From CAVQBJ01 sp963819075 (GTDB lineage Bacteria; Actinomycetota; Thermoleophilia; Solirubrobacterales; Solirubrobacteraceae), in NCBI GenBank assembly GCA_963819075.1, contig CAWFUP010000004.1:682001-746000 (forward strand): DNA of 64,000 nucleotides. Reading direction: 5' to 3'. Position numbers and translations under genes: made by a program. This document shows positions 8,468 through 16,427 of the stretch, one piece after another. Within the stretch, counting starts at the first letter, position 1. Each line of letters opens with the position of its first letter. The notes beneath the pieces are model-generated. The model saw nothing but the letters and a program-made list of their open reading frames with translations, did not search any database and was not told the origin of the DNA.

Positions 8468-8494
8468 ATGATACCGGTTACTAACCGGTATCAT
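8468..8494. promoter_or_regulatory. Perfect 12-bp inverted repeat, probable operator of the CGNR regulator
   Basis: ATGATACCGGTT (8468-8479), spacer ACT, AACCGGTATCAT (8483-8494): 12 of 12 pairs match. It lies 23 bases upstream of the TACACT box (8518-8523) of the gene at 8530, where a repressor or activator would bind. Autoregulation by the CGNR protein is the simplest reading but is inference. Confidence 0.75.
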
Positions 8495-8517
8495 AGGCTG
8501 ATTGGTTATGGCAGGGA

Positions 8518-8523
8518 TACACT
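8518..8523 (+). promoter_or_regulatory. -10 box TACACT, leaderless promoter
   Basis: Six bases separate the box from the ATG at 8530, so transcription would start at or next to the start codon. No clear -35 box; the palindrome at 8468-8494 sits just upstream of where one would be. Confidence 0.6.
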
Positions 8524-8529
8524 CTGCTC

Positions 8530-9111
8530 ATGGCCACAACCTCGACGGCGATCCCCGACACGAGCCGGCGAGAGGGCGCGCCCGGCGACCTCGAGCTCGT
8601 GCGGGCGTTCTTGAACTCCGTCGACATCGACGCCGGCCTCGAGGAGCTCGTCGATCCGCGGGCGCTCGCGCGCTGGCTGCGGGGCCACGGCCTGCTCGGC
8701 GCGCGCGAGCGCGTGGGCGAGGCGGAGCATGCCCGGGCGCTGGCGCTGCGCGAGGCCCTGCGCGACGTGCTCGCCGCCCACAGCGGCCTGCCGGTCGACG
8801 AGCGCTCGCTGCAGGTGGTCAACGCCGCGAGCGCCGCGGCGCCGGTCGCGGTCGTCATCGATGCCCACTGCGCGAGTGCGCTGCGTCCCGCGGCGCGCGG
8901 GTTCGACGGCGCGATCGGGCGACTGTTCGCGATCATCGCCCGTGCCGACGCCGACGGCACGTGGGTGCGGCTGAAGGCCTGCACGGCGGAGAACTGTCGC
9001 TGGGTGTTCTACGACCACTCGCGCAACCGATCGTCGTCGTGGTGCAACATGGCGGTGTGCGGCAACCGCGCGAAGGCACGCGCCTTCCGCGAGCGCCACG
9101 CGTCGCACTGA
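8530..9111 (+). CDS. ABATE/CGNR zinc-finger transcriptional regulator
   Basis: 193 residues. The N-terminal 130 residues form the helical ABATE-type ligand-sensing region (LELVRAFLNSVDIDAG, LALREALRDVL). The C-terminus has the zinc finger with Cys-x4-Cys spacing in KACTAENCRWVFYDHSRN, then SSSWCNMAVCGNRAKA with the CGNR signature. Proteins of this type bind DNA through the finger and are usually stress-related regulators. The gene stands behind a perfect 12-bp palindrome, and the TPP-riboswitch operon follows on the same strand, but with its own promoter, so a link to thiamine is not implied. Confidence 0.9.
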   Translation: MATTSTAIPDTSRREGAPGDLELVRAFLNSVDIDAGLEELVDPRALARWLRGHGLLGARERVGEAEHARALALREALRDVLAAHSGLPVDERSLQVVNAASAAAPVAVVIDAHCASALRPAARGFDGAIGRLFAIIARADADGTWVRLKACTAENCRWVFYDHSRNRSSSWCNMAVCGNRAKARAFRERHASH

Positions 9112-9170
9112 GCGAACCCGACCGGAAACGCTCGGGCGCGCCGCCGCGCTAGCATCATCCGCGTCGAGAC

Positions 9171-9278
9171 ACCCAGGGGGGCTGGCGGGCACGCCGGCTG
9201 AGATGGCGCCCTCGGGCTGCGAGCCCGCCCGGCGCCGACCCTTCGAACCTGCCGGGGTAATGCCCGCGAAGGGAGCGC
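9171..9278 (+). promoter_or_regulatory. TPP riboswitch (THI box)
   Basis: The conserved parts appear in order: GGGGGCTGGCGGGC, CTGAGA (9198-9203), GACCCTTCGAACCTG (9237-9251) and GGGGTAATGCCCGCGAAGGG (9254-9273). This is the thiamine-pyrophosphate aptamer. A TAGCAT box at 9150-9155 is a fitting promoter. The 3' side of the aptamer ends in GGGAG, which is also the ribosome-binding site of the TTG start at 9280, so control is likely at translation initiation. Confidence 0.95.
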
Positions 9279-9279
9279 A

Positions 9280-10077
9280 TTGACGACCGAGCTGGAGTGC
9301 CGTCTTCCACCCCCGTTGGAGGGACACGACGGCGGGCCGGCCGTCCGCGCCGAGTTCGTGCGAGCCGAGTATCGCGATCAGCGGTCGCGGACGATCGTGG
9401 CGCTCGACGAGCTGACGCTCACGGTCGCGCGCGGCGAGGTGCGCGCGGTCGTCGGCCCGAGCGGCTGCGGCAAGACGACGCTGCTCGAGCTCATCTGCCG
9501 GCTCATCGTGCCCGCGGCCGGCCGCATCGCGTGCGAGTCGGCCGCGCTGATGCCCCAGCACGACCTGCTGCTGCCCTGGCTGAGCGCGCTCGACAACGCC
9601 GGCATCGCGCTGCGCGTCGCCGGCCGCTCGCGGGCCCAGGCGCGCGAGACGGCGGCGCCGCTGTTTGCCGAGCTCGGCCTCGCCGGCTTCGAACAGGCAC
9701 GGCCCGGCGAGCTCTCGGGCGGGATGCGCCAGCGCGTCGCCTTCCTGCGAACGCTGCTCGCCGGCAAGCCGGTGCTGTGCCTCGACGAGCCGTTCGGGGC
9801 GCTCGACGCGATCACGCGCCAGGAGATCCAGAGCTGGCTGGCCGATGCCCTCGCCCGCGAGCCGCGAACCGTCGTGTTCGTCACGCATGACGTGGAGGAG
9901 GCGATCGTGCTCGCCGACCGCGTGTCGATCGTGTCGCCCCGGCCCGGCCGCGTCATCGCCGACATCGACGTGCGGCTCCCCCGCCCGCGGTCACGCACCG
10001 ACGCAGCCGTCGTGGCGCTGCGCGAGCGCGCGCTCGCGGCGCTCGTCGGAGACCCGGCCGGCCTCGGTCCGCGATGA
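9280..10077 (+). CDS. ABC transporter ATPase, thiamine-precursor uptake (ThiZ-like)
   Basis: 265 residues. Walker A GPSGCGKTT, signature LSGGMRQRVAF, Walker B LCLDEPFGALD and switch His VTHDVEEA are all present, as in the nitrate/taurine/HMP importer ATPases. TTG at 9280 is chosen because it is six bases past GGGAG, which belongs to the riboswitch; an in-frame GTG at 9358 is the alternative. Together with the permease and the THI5/NMT1-like binding protein it forms a three-gene operon under TPP control, pointing to import of a thiamine pyrimidine precursor such as an HMP derivative. Confidence 0.9.
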   Translation: MTTELECRLPPPLEGHDGGPAVRAEFVRAEYRDQRSRTIVALDELTLTVARGEVRAVVGPSGCGKTTLLELICRLIVPAAGRIACESAALMPQHDLLLPWLSALDNAGIALRVAGRSRAQARETAAPLFAELGLAGFEQARPGELSGGMRQRVAFLRTLLAGKPVLCLDEPFGALDAITRQEIQSWLADALAREPRTVVFVTHDVEEAIVLADRVSIVSPRPGRVIADIDVRLPRPRSRTDAAVVALRERALAALVGDPAGLGPR

Positions 10078-10853
10078 TCCGCCGCATCGTGCCGCCGCTG
10101 CTGCTCGTCGCGGCGCTCCTCGGCGCGTGGGAGCTGTACGTCGATTCCGGCGCCGTCGACTCGGTCGTGCTGCCGGCGCCGCACGCGATCGCCAGCGCCG
10201 GGTTCGACAACGCCGGCCTGCTGCTCTCTAACCTGGTGATCACCGCGCGCGAGGTCGCGCTCGGCATCACGCTCGCGCTCGTCGTCGGGTTCGTGATCGC
10301 GGTCGCGATCCACCTGTCGCCGACGTTCCGCAGCGCCGTCTACCCGCTCGCCGTCGGCTCCCAGGCGGTGCCGATCCCGATCATCGCCATTCTCGTCGTG
10401 TTCTGGTGGGGCTTCGGCGTGTTCCCGAAGCTCGCGGTCATCGTGCTCATCTGCTTCTTCCCGATCGTCGTGACGACGGTCGACGCACTCGCCGAGGTCG
10501 ATCCCGATCAGGTCAAGCTGCTGCGCACGTTCGATGCGTCGCGGTGGCAGGCCTTCCGCTTTGCCGAGCTGCCGGCCGCGCTGCCGGCGGCGCTGAGCGG
10601 CGCGCGCATCGCGCTGGCGATCGCCGTGATCAGCGCGTACATCGCCGAGACCGGTACGGCGACCTATGCGACCGGCGCGACCGGGCTCGGTCGCGAGATC
10701 AACGACGACCTGGCTGCACTGCAGCTGCCCCGGGCCTACGCCGCCGCGGCGGTGCTGTTCGCGTTCGCCGTCGCCTGCTTCTACGTGCTCAGCCTCGCCG
10801 AGCGGCGCATCGCGCCGTGGTCGGCCCGATCGAGAGGAGCCTCTCGCCGATGA
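10074..10853 (+). CDS. ABC transporter permease, thiamine-precursor uptake (ThiX-like)
   Basis: 259 residues with about six transmembrane helices, starting MIRRIVPPLLLVAALLG. The cytoplasmic coupling loop with LLRTFDASRWQAFRFAELPAA matches the EAA motif region of SsuC/TauC-like permeases. The ATG overlaps the ATPase stop by four bases and its own stop overlaps the binding-protein start, so the three genes are tightly coupled. It should form the membrane channel of the importer. Control comes from the upstream TPP riboswitch. Confidence 0.9.
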   Translation: MIRRIVPPLLLVAALLGAWELYVDSGAVDSVVLPAPHAIASAGFDNAGLLLSNLVITAREVALGITLALVVGFVIAVAIHLSPTFRSAVYPLAVGSQAVPIPIIAILVVFWWGFGVFPKLAVIVLICFFPIVVTTVDALAEVDPDQVKLLRTFDASRWQAFRFAELPAALPAALSGARIALAIAVISAYIAETGTATYATGATGLGREINDDLAALQLPRAYAAAAVLFAFAVACFYVLSLAERRIAPWSARSRGASRR

Positions 10854-11887
10854 CATCGCCCCGCAACGCCCGCACCCCCTTCGGGGTGGGGTCGCTCCTC
10901 GCGTCGCTCGCCGTCGCCGCCGCCCTGACGGCCTGCGGCACCAAGCAGGATGTCGTCGGCCCGCCCGCGGCGAAGCCGTTCACGCTGATGCTCGACTTCT
11001 TCCCGAACGCCGATCACGCGGCGATCTATCAGGCGATCTCGCGCGGCTACTTCGCCGCCGCCGGCCTCGACGTCCGCCCCGAGGTCCCGGCGGACCCCTC
11101 CCAGCCGCTCAGGCTGCTCGCCGCCGGGAAGGTCGACATGGCGATCTCCTATGAGCCGGAGGTGCTCCTCGCCCGCAGCGCCGGGCTGCGCGTCGTCTCG
11201 GTCGGCGCCCTCGTGCAGCGCCCGCTGACCTCGCTCATCGCGCTCCCGGGCAGCCACGTCACCTCGGTGGCCAGCCTGGCCGGCAAGACGGTCGGCACCG
11301 CCGGCATCGCCTACCAGACCGCCGAGCTGCAGACGATGCTGCGCAGCGCGGGCGTCAATCCGAGCAGCGTCAAGCAGGTCAACGTCGGCTTTGACCTCGT
11401 GCCGGCGATGCTGTCGGGGAAGGTCGCCGCGACCGTCGGTGGCTTCTGGAACTACGAGGCGCTGCAGCTGCGCCTGTTGCACCGCACCCCGGTCGTCATC
11501 CCCGTGGACCAGGCCGGCGTGCCGACGTATGACGAGCTCGTGCTCGTCGTGCGCCAGGACGAGGCCCAGACGCGCGGCGAGGACATTCGCGGCTTCCTGC
11601 ACGCGCTCACGCTCGGTGAGGCCGCCGTGAAGGCGGACCCGGCCGGCTCGGCGCGCCTCGTCGTCGCGGCGAACCCGTCGCTCGACCCGAAGCTGCAGCT
11701 GGCGTCGATCCAGGCGGCGTTGCCGGCCGCGTACCCGGCCTCGCCGGGTCAGCCGTACGGCTACCAGAACCCGGGCGCATGGGCGGCCTTCTCGAACTGG
11801 ATGTTCTCCAAGAACCTGCTCAGCTACGACCCGACGAGCGGCGCCCCGCCGTTCACGAACGAGTTCCTGCCGGGGCAAGGCGTCTGA
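10850..11887 (+). CDS. NMT1/THI5-like substrate-binding lipoprotein (ThiY-like)
   Basis: 345 residues. The signal peptide ends in a lipobox (AAALTACGTK, Cys near residue 27). FTLMLDFFPNADHAAIYQA and the GYFAAAGLDVRPEVP segment match NMT1/THI5-like binding proteins of the ThiY group, which bind formylaminopyrimidine or HMP precursors in other bacteria. ATGA overlap with the permease. Its final 35 bases overlap the end of the convergent glycosylase gene. The precise ligand is not shown by sequence; TPP control supports a thiamine precursor. Confidence 0.88.
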   Translation: MTSPRNARTPFGVGSLLASLAVAAALTACGTKQDVVGPPAAKPFTLMLDFFPNADHAAIYQAISRGYFAAAGLDVRPEVPADPSQPLRLLAAGKVDMAISYEPEVLLARSAGLRVVSVGALVQRPLTSLIALPGSHVTSVASLAGKTVGTAGIAYQTAELQTMLRSAGVNPSSVKQVNVGFDLVPAMLSGKVAATVGGFWNYEALQLRLLHRTPVVIPVDQAGVPTYDELVLVVRQDEAQTRGEDIRGFLHALTLGEAAVKADPAGSARLVVAANPSLDPKLQLASIQAALPAAYPASPGQPYGYQNPGAWAAFSNWMFSKNLLSYDPTSGAPPFTNEFLPGQGV

Positions 11888-12788
11888 CGACGAGGTGCGC
11901 GGCCGCGAGGCCGGCCCATTCGCCGTAGGGGGCAAAGAACCGCCGCACCTCGTCCTCGGTGGCGCGCGCGTGCGGGTCGCCGCCGCTCAGCCGTCGCCCG
12001 ATGAGGCGCAGGTAGATGAGATCGCCGGCCGGGAGCTGGTCGTAGCGGCCCTGGCCGTGCAGGGCGAGCGTCTCGACCGTCCAGCGCCCGATGCCCGGGA
12101 CCGCCAGCAGGCGCCGCCAGCCGCGCTCCTCGTCGCCGGCGAACAGGTCCAGGCGGCCGGCGGCGACCTCGCGCGCCGCGCGCAGCAGCGCTCCGGCGCG
12201 TCCGGCGGCGAGATCGAAGGACTGCAGCCGGGCGGGCGCGACGCGCGCCAGCGCCGCGGCGGCCGGCAGGTCGCGCAGACCGCTGTCGGGGCACCGCCGT
12301 CCGAGGCGGGCGATGATCCGCCGCTCGATGGCGGCGGCACGCTCGGCCTCGATCAGCTGTCCGCAGACCGCGAAGGTGAGCGCCTCGAAGGGATCGGGGC
12401 GCCGCCAGACGCGCAGCCACGGGCGGCGCCGAACCGACGGTCCGATGAGCGGATCGCGGGCGAAGCGGGCATGGAAGTCCGACAGGTCGTCGTCGACGCC
12501 GACCGCGAAGCGCATCCGCGCCAGCCCGTGCTCGGCCGCCTCGCGGGTCGGCGCACGCGCGACGAAGCTGACGAGGCCGCGTGACTGCGCCGTCTGCACG
12601 ACCACCGGGTCCTCGCCGTGGTGCAGCAGCCGCACGAGAGCGCCCGCGCGGCGGCGCATCAGGCCGTCGAGCGCGAGACCGGGCAGCGCGAAGGGACCGA
12701 CCGGCGTGACGTCGACGCGCACCGTGATGCCCCGTCCGGCACGGGGGCCGGACGCGCCGGTCGCCGGCCCGACCTCAGTCTCGACCAC
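11853..12788 (-). CDS. DNA-3-methyladenine glycosylase, AlkA/HhH-GPD type
   Basis: 311 residues from GTG. The C-terminal half has the helix-hairpin-helix LLAVPGIGRWTVETLALHG followed by the catalytic Asp in QLPAGDLIYL, the HhH-GPD layout of base-excision glycosylases that remove alkylated purines. The N-terminal 100 residues fit the AlkA N-terminal domain. It overlaps the upstream membrane-protein gene by 14 bases and runs convergently into the thiamine operon, overlapping by 35 bases. Likely role: repair of alkylation damage. Confidence 0.82.
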   Translation of the reverse strand: MVETEVGPATGASGPRAGRGITVRVDVTPVGPFALPGLALDGLMRRRAGALVRLLHHGEDPVVVQTAQSRGLVSFVARAPTREAAEHGLARMRFAVGVDDDLSDFHARFARDPLIGPSVRRRPWLRVWRRPDPFEALTFAVCGQLIEAERAAAIERRIIARLGRRCPDSGLRDLPAAAALARVAPARLQSFDLAAGRAGALLRAAREVAAGRLDLFAGDEERGWRRLLAVPGIGRWTVETLALHGQGRYDQLPAGDLIYLRLIGRRLSGGDPHARATEDEVRRFFAPYGEWAGLAAAHLVVRRLAPAGTRS

Positions 12789-13173
12789 CGAGCAGGTGCA
12801 CGTCGACGAGCAGCGAGCGCGTCCCGACGATCTGCACGAGCTCGCCGACCGGCCCCGAGCTCGCGCCCCGGCGGGGGCGATGGCGGGCGGCCAGCGCGCG
12901 GCGGTGGCGGCGGCGCTGGACGAGGCCGACAACGGCGACTCCGGCCACGAAGCCCCCGGCGGCCACGGCGACGGTCTGCAGCGACCGCGAGCCCGACAGT
13001 TCGATCGTCGTGCCCGCCCGCGCGGGCGACGCCGCGAGATCGGCCTCGGCCTCGGCGACGACGGGCAACCACGAGCCGTCGTCCGCCACGTCGTCGCCGG
13101 GCAGGACCGGCACTCCGTCGAGCTCGTCCACCACTTCGTCCTCGGTCGCCGCGTCGGCGCGCCCGTCGCTCAC
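12775..13173 (-). CDS. Single-helix membrane protein of unknown function
   Basis: 132 residues. The N-terminal 70 residues are acidic and probably disordered, followed by SLQTVAVAAGGFVAGVAVVGLV (residues about 72-93, one membrane helix), a very basic stretch RRRHRRALAARHRPRRG and a hydrophobic end with LVQIVGTRSLLVDVHLLG. The start at GTG 13173 is supported by a TACACT box seven bases upstream. It is co-transcribed with the AlkA-like gene (14-base overlap). No family recognised. Confidence 0.65.
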   Translation of the reverse strand: MSDGRADAATEDEVVDELDGVPVLPGDDVADDGSWLPVVAEAEADLAASPARAGTTIELSGSRSLQTVAVAAGGFVAGVAVVGLVQRRRHRRALAARHRPRRGASSGPVGELVQIVGTRSLLVDVHLLGGRD

Positions 13174-13241
13174 GCGGCCAAGTGTAAAGCCCGCGGAAGA
13201 CCCGCTCGCCGCCCGTTGGGCGGCGCGATCGATGTCGCTGC

Positions 13242-14378
13242 TCAGAGCGCCTTTTCGTAGATGCGATAGCGGCGCACGATCTCGCCGCCCATGCCTTCCA
13301 TGGCGCGATTCATCGGCCGATTGACCTCGAGGATCCACCCCATCTCGCCGCCCTTCTGGGGTGTGCGCTCGGCGGCGTCGAAGTGCATCTGGTAGAAACG
13401 CGCCGCGATTCCGGTGTGCTGGTACTCGGGCTTGACGCCGAGCGCGAACACGCGGACGGCGTCGATCTTGGAGCGCTCGCGCAGGAAGGTCAGCCAGCCG
13501 AACGGCAGCAGGCGTCCCCGCGGGCGCAGCTTGGCGAACACCTGGTTGTAGTCGGGCAGCGTCAGCGCGACGCCGACGATCTCGCCGGTGTCCTTGCGCT
13601 CGGCCACCATCGCCCAGTTCTCGTCGAGGATCGGCTTGAGGTCCTTGGCCATGTGGCGCACCTCGGCCTCGGTGAGCGGGACGGCGCCCCAGTTGCGCTC
13701 CCAGGCGGCGTTATAGACCTCCAGGAAGCGGGTGATCTCGGTGTCCATGTTCTTCTTGCGGAAGTTGCGGCAGACGATCCCGTGCTCTGACTCGACGCGG
13801 TCGGCGACCTGCCAGATGAGCGGGTTGACCCTGTCGCGTCCCGTGACGTGCAGGCTCCACATGTAGAGGTCCATCGCCTTGGCCAGGCCCACGTCCTCCT
13901 CGACGAGGCGCTGGTAGTACGGGTGATGCCACGGGCAGAGAATGAGCGGCGGGCGCTCGTGGCCCTCGATGAGCAGCCCGCACTCGTCGTTCGTCGTGTA
14001 GTCCATCGGCCCGATCATCGTGCCGCGGCCGCGTTCGCGCAGCCAGCGCTCAGCGGCGCCGAGCAGCGCGACCGCCGCCTCGGGGTCGTCGGCGCATTCG
14101 AACCACCCCCATAGCCCCCAGTCGTTGGCCTGGAACTCGTTGAGGTGATGGTCGATGTGCGCGCTGATCCGTCCGACCGGACGCCGGTCGCGATAGGCGA
14201 GGAAGAACTCGGCCTCGGCGTGGGCGAAGAACGGGTTCTCATCCCGATCGAGCCGCTTCTTGACGTCCAGCAGCAGCGGCGCGACCCACCGCGGCTCGTT
14301 AGAGTAAAGCGCGAAGGGCAGCTTGATGAACGCGTTGAGGTCGCGCCGGCTCCGCACCGGTCGGATCTCGACGGCCAT
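13242..14378 (-). CDS. GNAT-fold acyltransferase; candidate bacterial ceramide synthase
   Basis: 378 residues. The N-terminal half has the motif MIGPMDYTTNDECGLLIEG and the Trp/His-rich CPWHHPYYQRLVEE; the C-terminal half has FALGVKPEYQHTGIAARFY, which reads like the acyl-CoA-binding loop of GNAT enzymes. The family is a long two-lobe GNAT group (YghO-like). A GNAT-family protein is the ceramide synthase of Caulobacter-type sphingolipid pathways, and this gene is head to head with a serine-palmitoyltransferase-like gene. That function is inference. The ATG at 14378 is preferred over GTG 14387 because a TAGGGT box lies seven bases before it. Confidence 0.75.
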   Translation of the reverse strand: MAVEIRPVRSRRDLNAFIKLPFALYSNEPRWVAPLLLDVKKRLDRDENPFFAHAEAEFFLAYRDRRPVGRISAHIDHHLNEFQANDWGLWGWFECADDPEAAVALLGAAERWLRERGRGTMIGPMDYTTNDECGLLIEGHERPPLILCPWHHPYYQRLVEEDVGLAKAMDLYMWSLHVTGRDRVNPLIWQVADRVESEHGIVCRNFRKKNMDTEITRFLEVYNAAWERNWGAVPLTEAEVRHMAKDLKPILDENWAMVAERKDTGEIVGVALTLPDYNQVFAKLRPRGRLLPFGWLTFLRERSKIDAVRVFALGVKPEYQHTGIAARFYQMHFDAAERTPQKGGEMGWILEVNRPMNRAMEGMGGEIVRRYRIYEKAL

Positions 14379-14392
14379 GGCCTTCACCCTAT

Positions 14393-15679
14393 ATGGCCAC
14401 CGTAATCGACGTCTTCGCCAAGGTTCGCGGCTACGAACGCGAGGAGATGCTGCGCGCCGCCCGCGAGGCGGACATGCTGCCGTACTTCCGCACCGTCGAG
14501 TCGCCGGCGATGCCCGAGGTCGAGATGGAGGGCGCGCCGCGGATCATGCTCGCCTCGAACAACTACCTCGGTCTCACCGGCGACGAGCGCGTGATGGCAG
14601 GCGCACAGGACGCGCTGCACCGCTACGGCACCGGGCTCACGGGCTCGCGCCTGCTCAACGGCACGACGCCGCTGCACCTCGAGCTCGAGGCCGAGCTGGC
14701 CGCCTGGATGCGCACCGACGACGCGATCGTCTTCACGACCGGCCACCAGGCGAATGTGGGCACGCTCGGGACGCTGCTCGAGCCCGGAGACACGGTGATC
14801 GTGGACTCGGGCGACCACGCGTCGATCCTCGACGGCGTGCTCATTTCACGCGCGAAGATGCGCCCGTTCCGCCACGGGCGGATCGACAAGCTCGAGAAGG
14901 CGCTCGAGCGCGCCGCGACCGACGGCGGCGGCGTACTCACCGTCGTCGAGGGCGTCTACTCGATGGAGGGGGACGTCGCTCCGCTCGCCGACATCGTCGA
15001 GCTGTGCGAGCGCTACGGCTCGCGCGTGATGGTCGACGAGGCGCACGCCGCCGGCGTGCTCGGCGCCCGTGGGGCCGGGGCGAGCGAGCTGCTCGGCGTC
15101 GAGGATCGTGTCGACCTGCGCATGGGCACCTTCTCGAAGTCGCTCGCGTCGTGCGGCGGCTTCATCGCTGGCCCGGCCGACGTCGTGGAGTACCTGCGCA
15201 TCAACAGCCGCGCGTTCCTGTTCACGGCCTCCGCCGTCCCGGCCGCGCTCGGCGCCGCACTCGCCGCGCTGCGCATCCTGCGTTCGGACGAGGGCGCCCG
15301 GCTGCTGGCCGCCGTGCTCGACAACGCCCGCTACTTCGCCGACGGTCTCGAGGCGCTCGGTCTGCGCGTGCATCGCGGCGCGCCCGTACGCACCGCCGGC
15401 TCTGACGAGGCGCCGGCATCGATCACTACGCCGGTCATCCCTGTGGAGATCGGCGACGACTGGAAGGCCGGCCTGCTGTGGAAGGCCCTCTACGACGCCG
15501 GCGTGTTCACGAACTGCGCCCTGTACCCGGCCGTGCCGCGTGGCGGCGCGCTCCTGCGCACGAGCGTGATGGCGACCCACACACGCGAGCTGCTCGACCG
15601 CTCGCTCGCGGTGTTCGCCGCCGTCAAGCGCGACTTCGAGGCCGAGCACGGGCCGCTGCCGGGACCCGACCCGGCATAG
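14393..15679 (+). CDS. Alpha-oxoamine synthase, serine palmitoyltransferase-like (PLP enzyme)
   Basis: 428 residues. Fold-type I PLP enzyme of the alpha-oxoamine synthase family: SNNYLGLTGDERV, DSGDHASILDGV, VMVDEAHAAGVLG and the PLP-lysine motif GTFSKSLASCGGFIAG. The lysine context TFSKS and the GG that follows are closer to serine palmitoyltransferases than to BioF or glycine C-acetyltransferase, which have TLGKALG or TLSKALG. It should condense an amino acid (serine in SPT) with an acyl thioester to a 3-keto amine. The ATG is only 14 bases from the start of the divergent GNAT gene. No ribosome-binding site is seen. Confidence 0.85.
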   Translation: MATVIDVFAKVRGYEREEMLRAAREADMLPYFRTVESPAMPEVEMEGAPRIMLASNNYLGLTGDERVMAGAQDALHRYGTGLTGSRLLNGTTPLHLELEAELAAWMRTDDAIVFTTGHQANVGTLGTLLEPGDTVIVDSGDHASILDGVLISRAKMRPFRHGRIDKLEKALERAATDGGGVLTVVEGVYSMEGDVAPLADIVELCERYGSRVMVDEAHAAGVLGARGAGASELLGVEDRVDLRMGTFSKSLASCGGFIAGPADVVEYLRINSRAFLFTASAVPAALGAALAALRILRSDEGARLLAAVLDNARYFADGLEALGLRVHRGAPVRTAGSDEAPASITTPVIPVEIGDDWKAGLLWKALYDAGVFTNCALYPAVPRGGALLRTSVMATHTRELLDRSLAVFAAVKRDFEAEHGPLPGPDPA

Positions 15680-16015
15680 CGCGCGAGGCCCCTGCGGATC
15701 ACCCGCTGGGGGAACGATCCTTCACGGCCGCGGACACGCCGTGTTCACAAAAAAGACGCTTCTAGCGCACGAAGTCGGGTTTGGCTGGTTGACCAGGACG
15801 GGCAGGCTGAAATAGCTTCACAGGGCGCTTTCGCACGACGGCTTCGGCGGGTCACCCGGGGGATGCCAGAGGCGGGAAGCCGGTGCCGTTGGGGCTGTCT
15901 CCCCACATCGCGCCGGTCCACCGATGCCGCGTCGCGCGAGCGCGTACTCGTGTCAACAAGCAACGATGTTGTCCGTCGTGTCCCTGCACGACGTCAACGG
16001 GGAGAGTCCACATTC
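15680..16015 (+). other. Non-coding stretch with several hairpins; structured leader of the mIHF-like gene
   Basis: No convincing gene. The stretch contains small stem-loops on the + strand: CTGGT/ACCAG (15785-15796), GCT/AGC (15806-15816), GGGT/ACCC (15849-15857), CAAC/GTTG (15961-15971), and a perfect seven-pair stem CGTCGTG/CACGACG (15974-15993) that ends just before the ribosome-binding site GGGGAGAG (about 15999-16006). The middle (15840-15920) is G-rich and looks folded. I cannot assign a known riboswitch class. Confidence 0.5.
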
Positions 16016-16423
16016 ATGAACGCGACAGCGACGATCGCCCCTGCCGATGCACAGCACATGCGCGCCCTCGAGCGAGCGAACCAGGTGCGGCTGGCCCGCG
16101 CCGAGCTCAAGCGAGGCGTGGCGGACGGCATCATCGACGTCGCCGAGGTGGTTCTCGCGTGTCCCCCGGAGGCCGAGGGCATGGCCGTCGCCGATCTGCT
16201 CACCAGCCAGCGGCGGTGGGGGCAGACGCGCGTGCGCCGGTTCCTGCTCACGGTCCCGCTGTCGGAAACGAAGACGATCGGGTCGATGACCGAGCGCCAG
16301 CGCGTGGTGCTGGCCAAGATGCTCAGCGTCGCCCACGACAGCGCCGGTGTTACCCCGGCGCGAGCGAGCATCCCCTCCTCGGCGGTCCGCATGCACCCGC
16401 CGCCCGCGGTCATCGCGGGGTAA
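16016..16423 (+). CDS. Actinobacterial integration host factor (mIHF)-like DNA-binding protein
   Basis: 135 residues. Residues 15-110 match the mIHF pattern: RANQVRLARAELKRGVADG, a VVLACPP loop, LLTSQRRWGQTRVRRFL and MTERQRVVLAKML near the end. mIHF proteins are nucleoid-associated, non-specific DNA binders unrelated to the enterobacterial IHF dimer. The last 25 residues (Ala/Pro/Ser-rich) are an unusual tail. GGGGAGAG upstream of the ATG is a ribosome-binding site. The long structured leader suggests extra control. This may be a second, divergent copy rather than the essential housekeeping gene. Confidence 0.75.
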   Translation: MNATATIAPADAQHMRALERANQVRLARAELKRGVADGIIDVAEVVLACPPEAEGMAVADLLTSQRRWGQTRVRRFLLTVPLSETKTIGSMTERQRVVLAKMLSVAHDSAGVTPARASIPSSAVRMHPPPAVIAG

Positions 16424-16427
16424 ACGG

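Noticed and set aside
14393..15679. Second biotin-pathway BioF
   Set aside because: The lysine motif and the divergent GNAT neighbour differ from BioF; the genuine bioF is at 62655 in a bioB-bioF-bioD operon.
15730..15765. Intrinsic terminator after the SPT-like gene (ACACG hairpin near CACAAAAAAG)
   Set aside because: The run after the stem is A, not T, on the plus strand, so it does not make a U-tract for this gene.
15770..15920. Cobalamin, cyclic-di-GMP or cyclic-di-AMP riboswitch before the mIHF-like gene
   Set aside because: Short similarities (GGGAAGCCGGTG, CACAGGGCGC, GGGGGATGCCA) do not extend to the conserved cores of any of these classes. Kept only as an unassigned structured leader.
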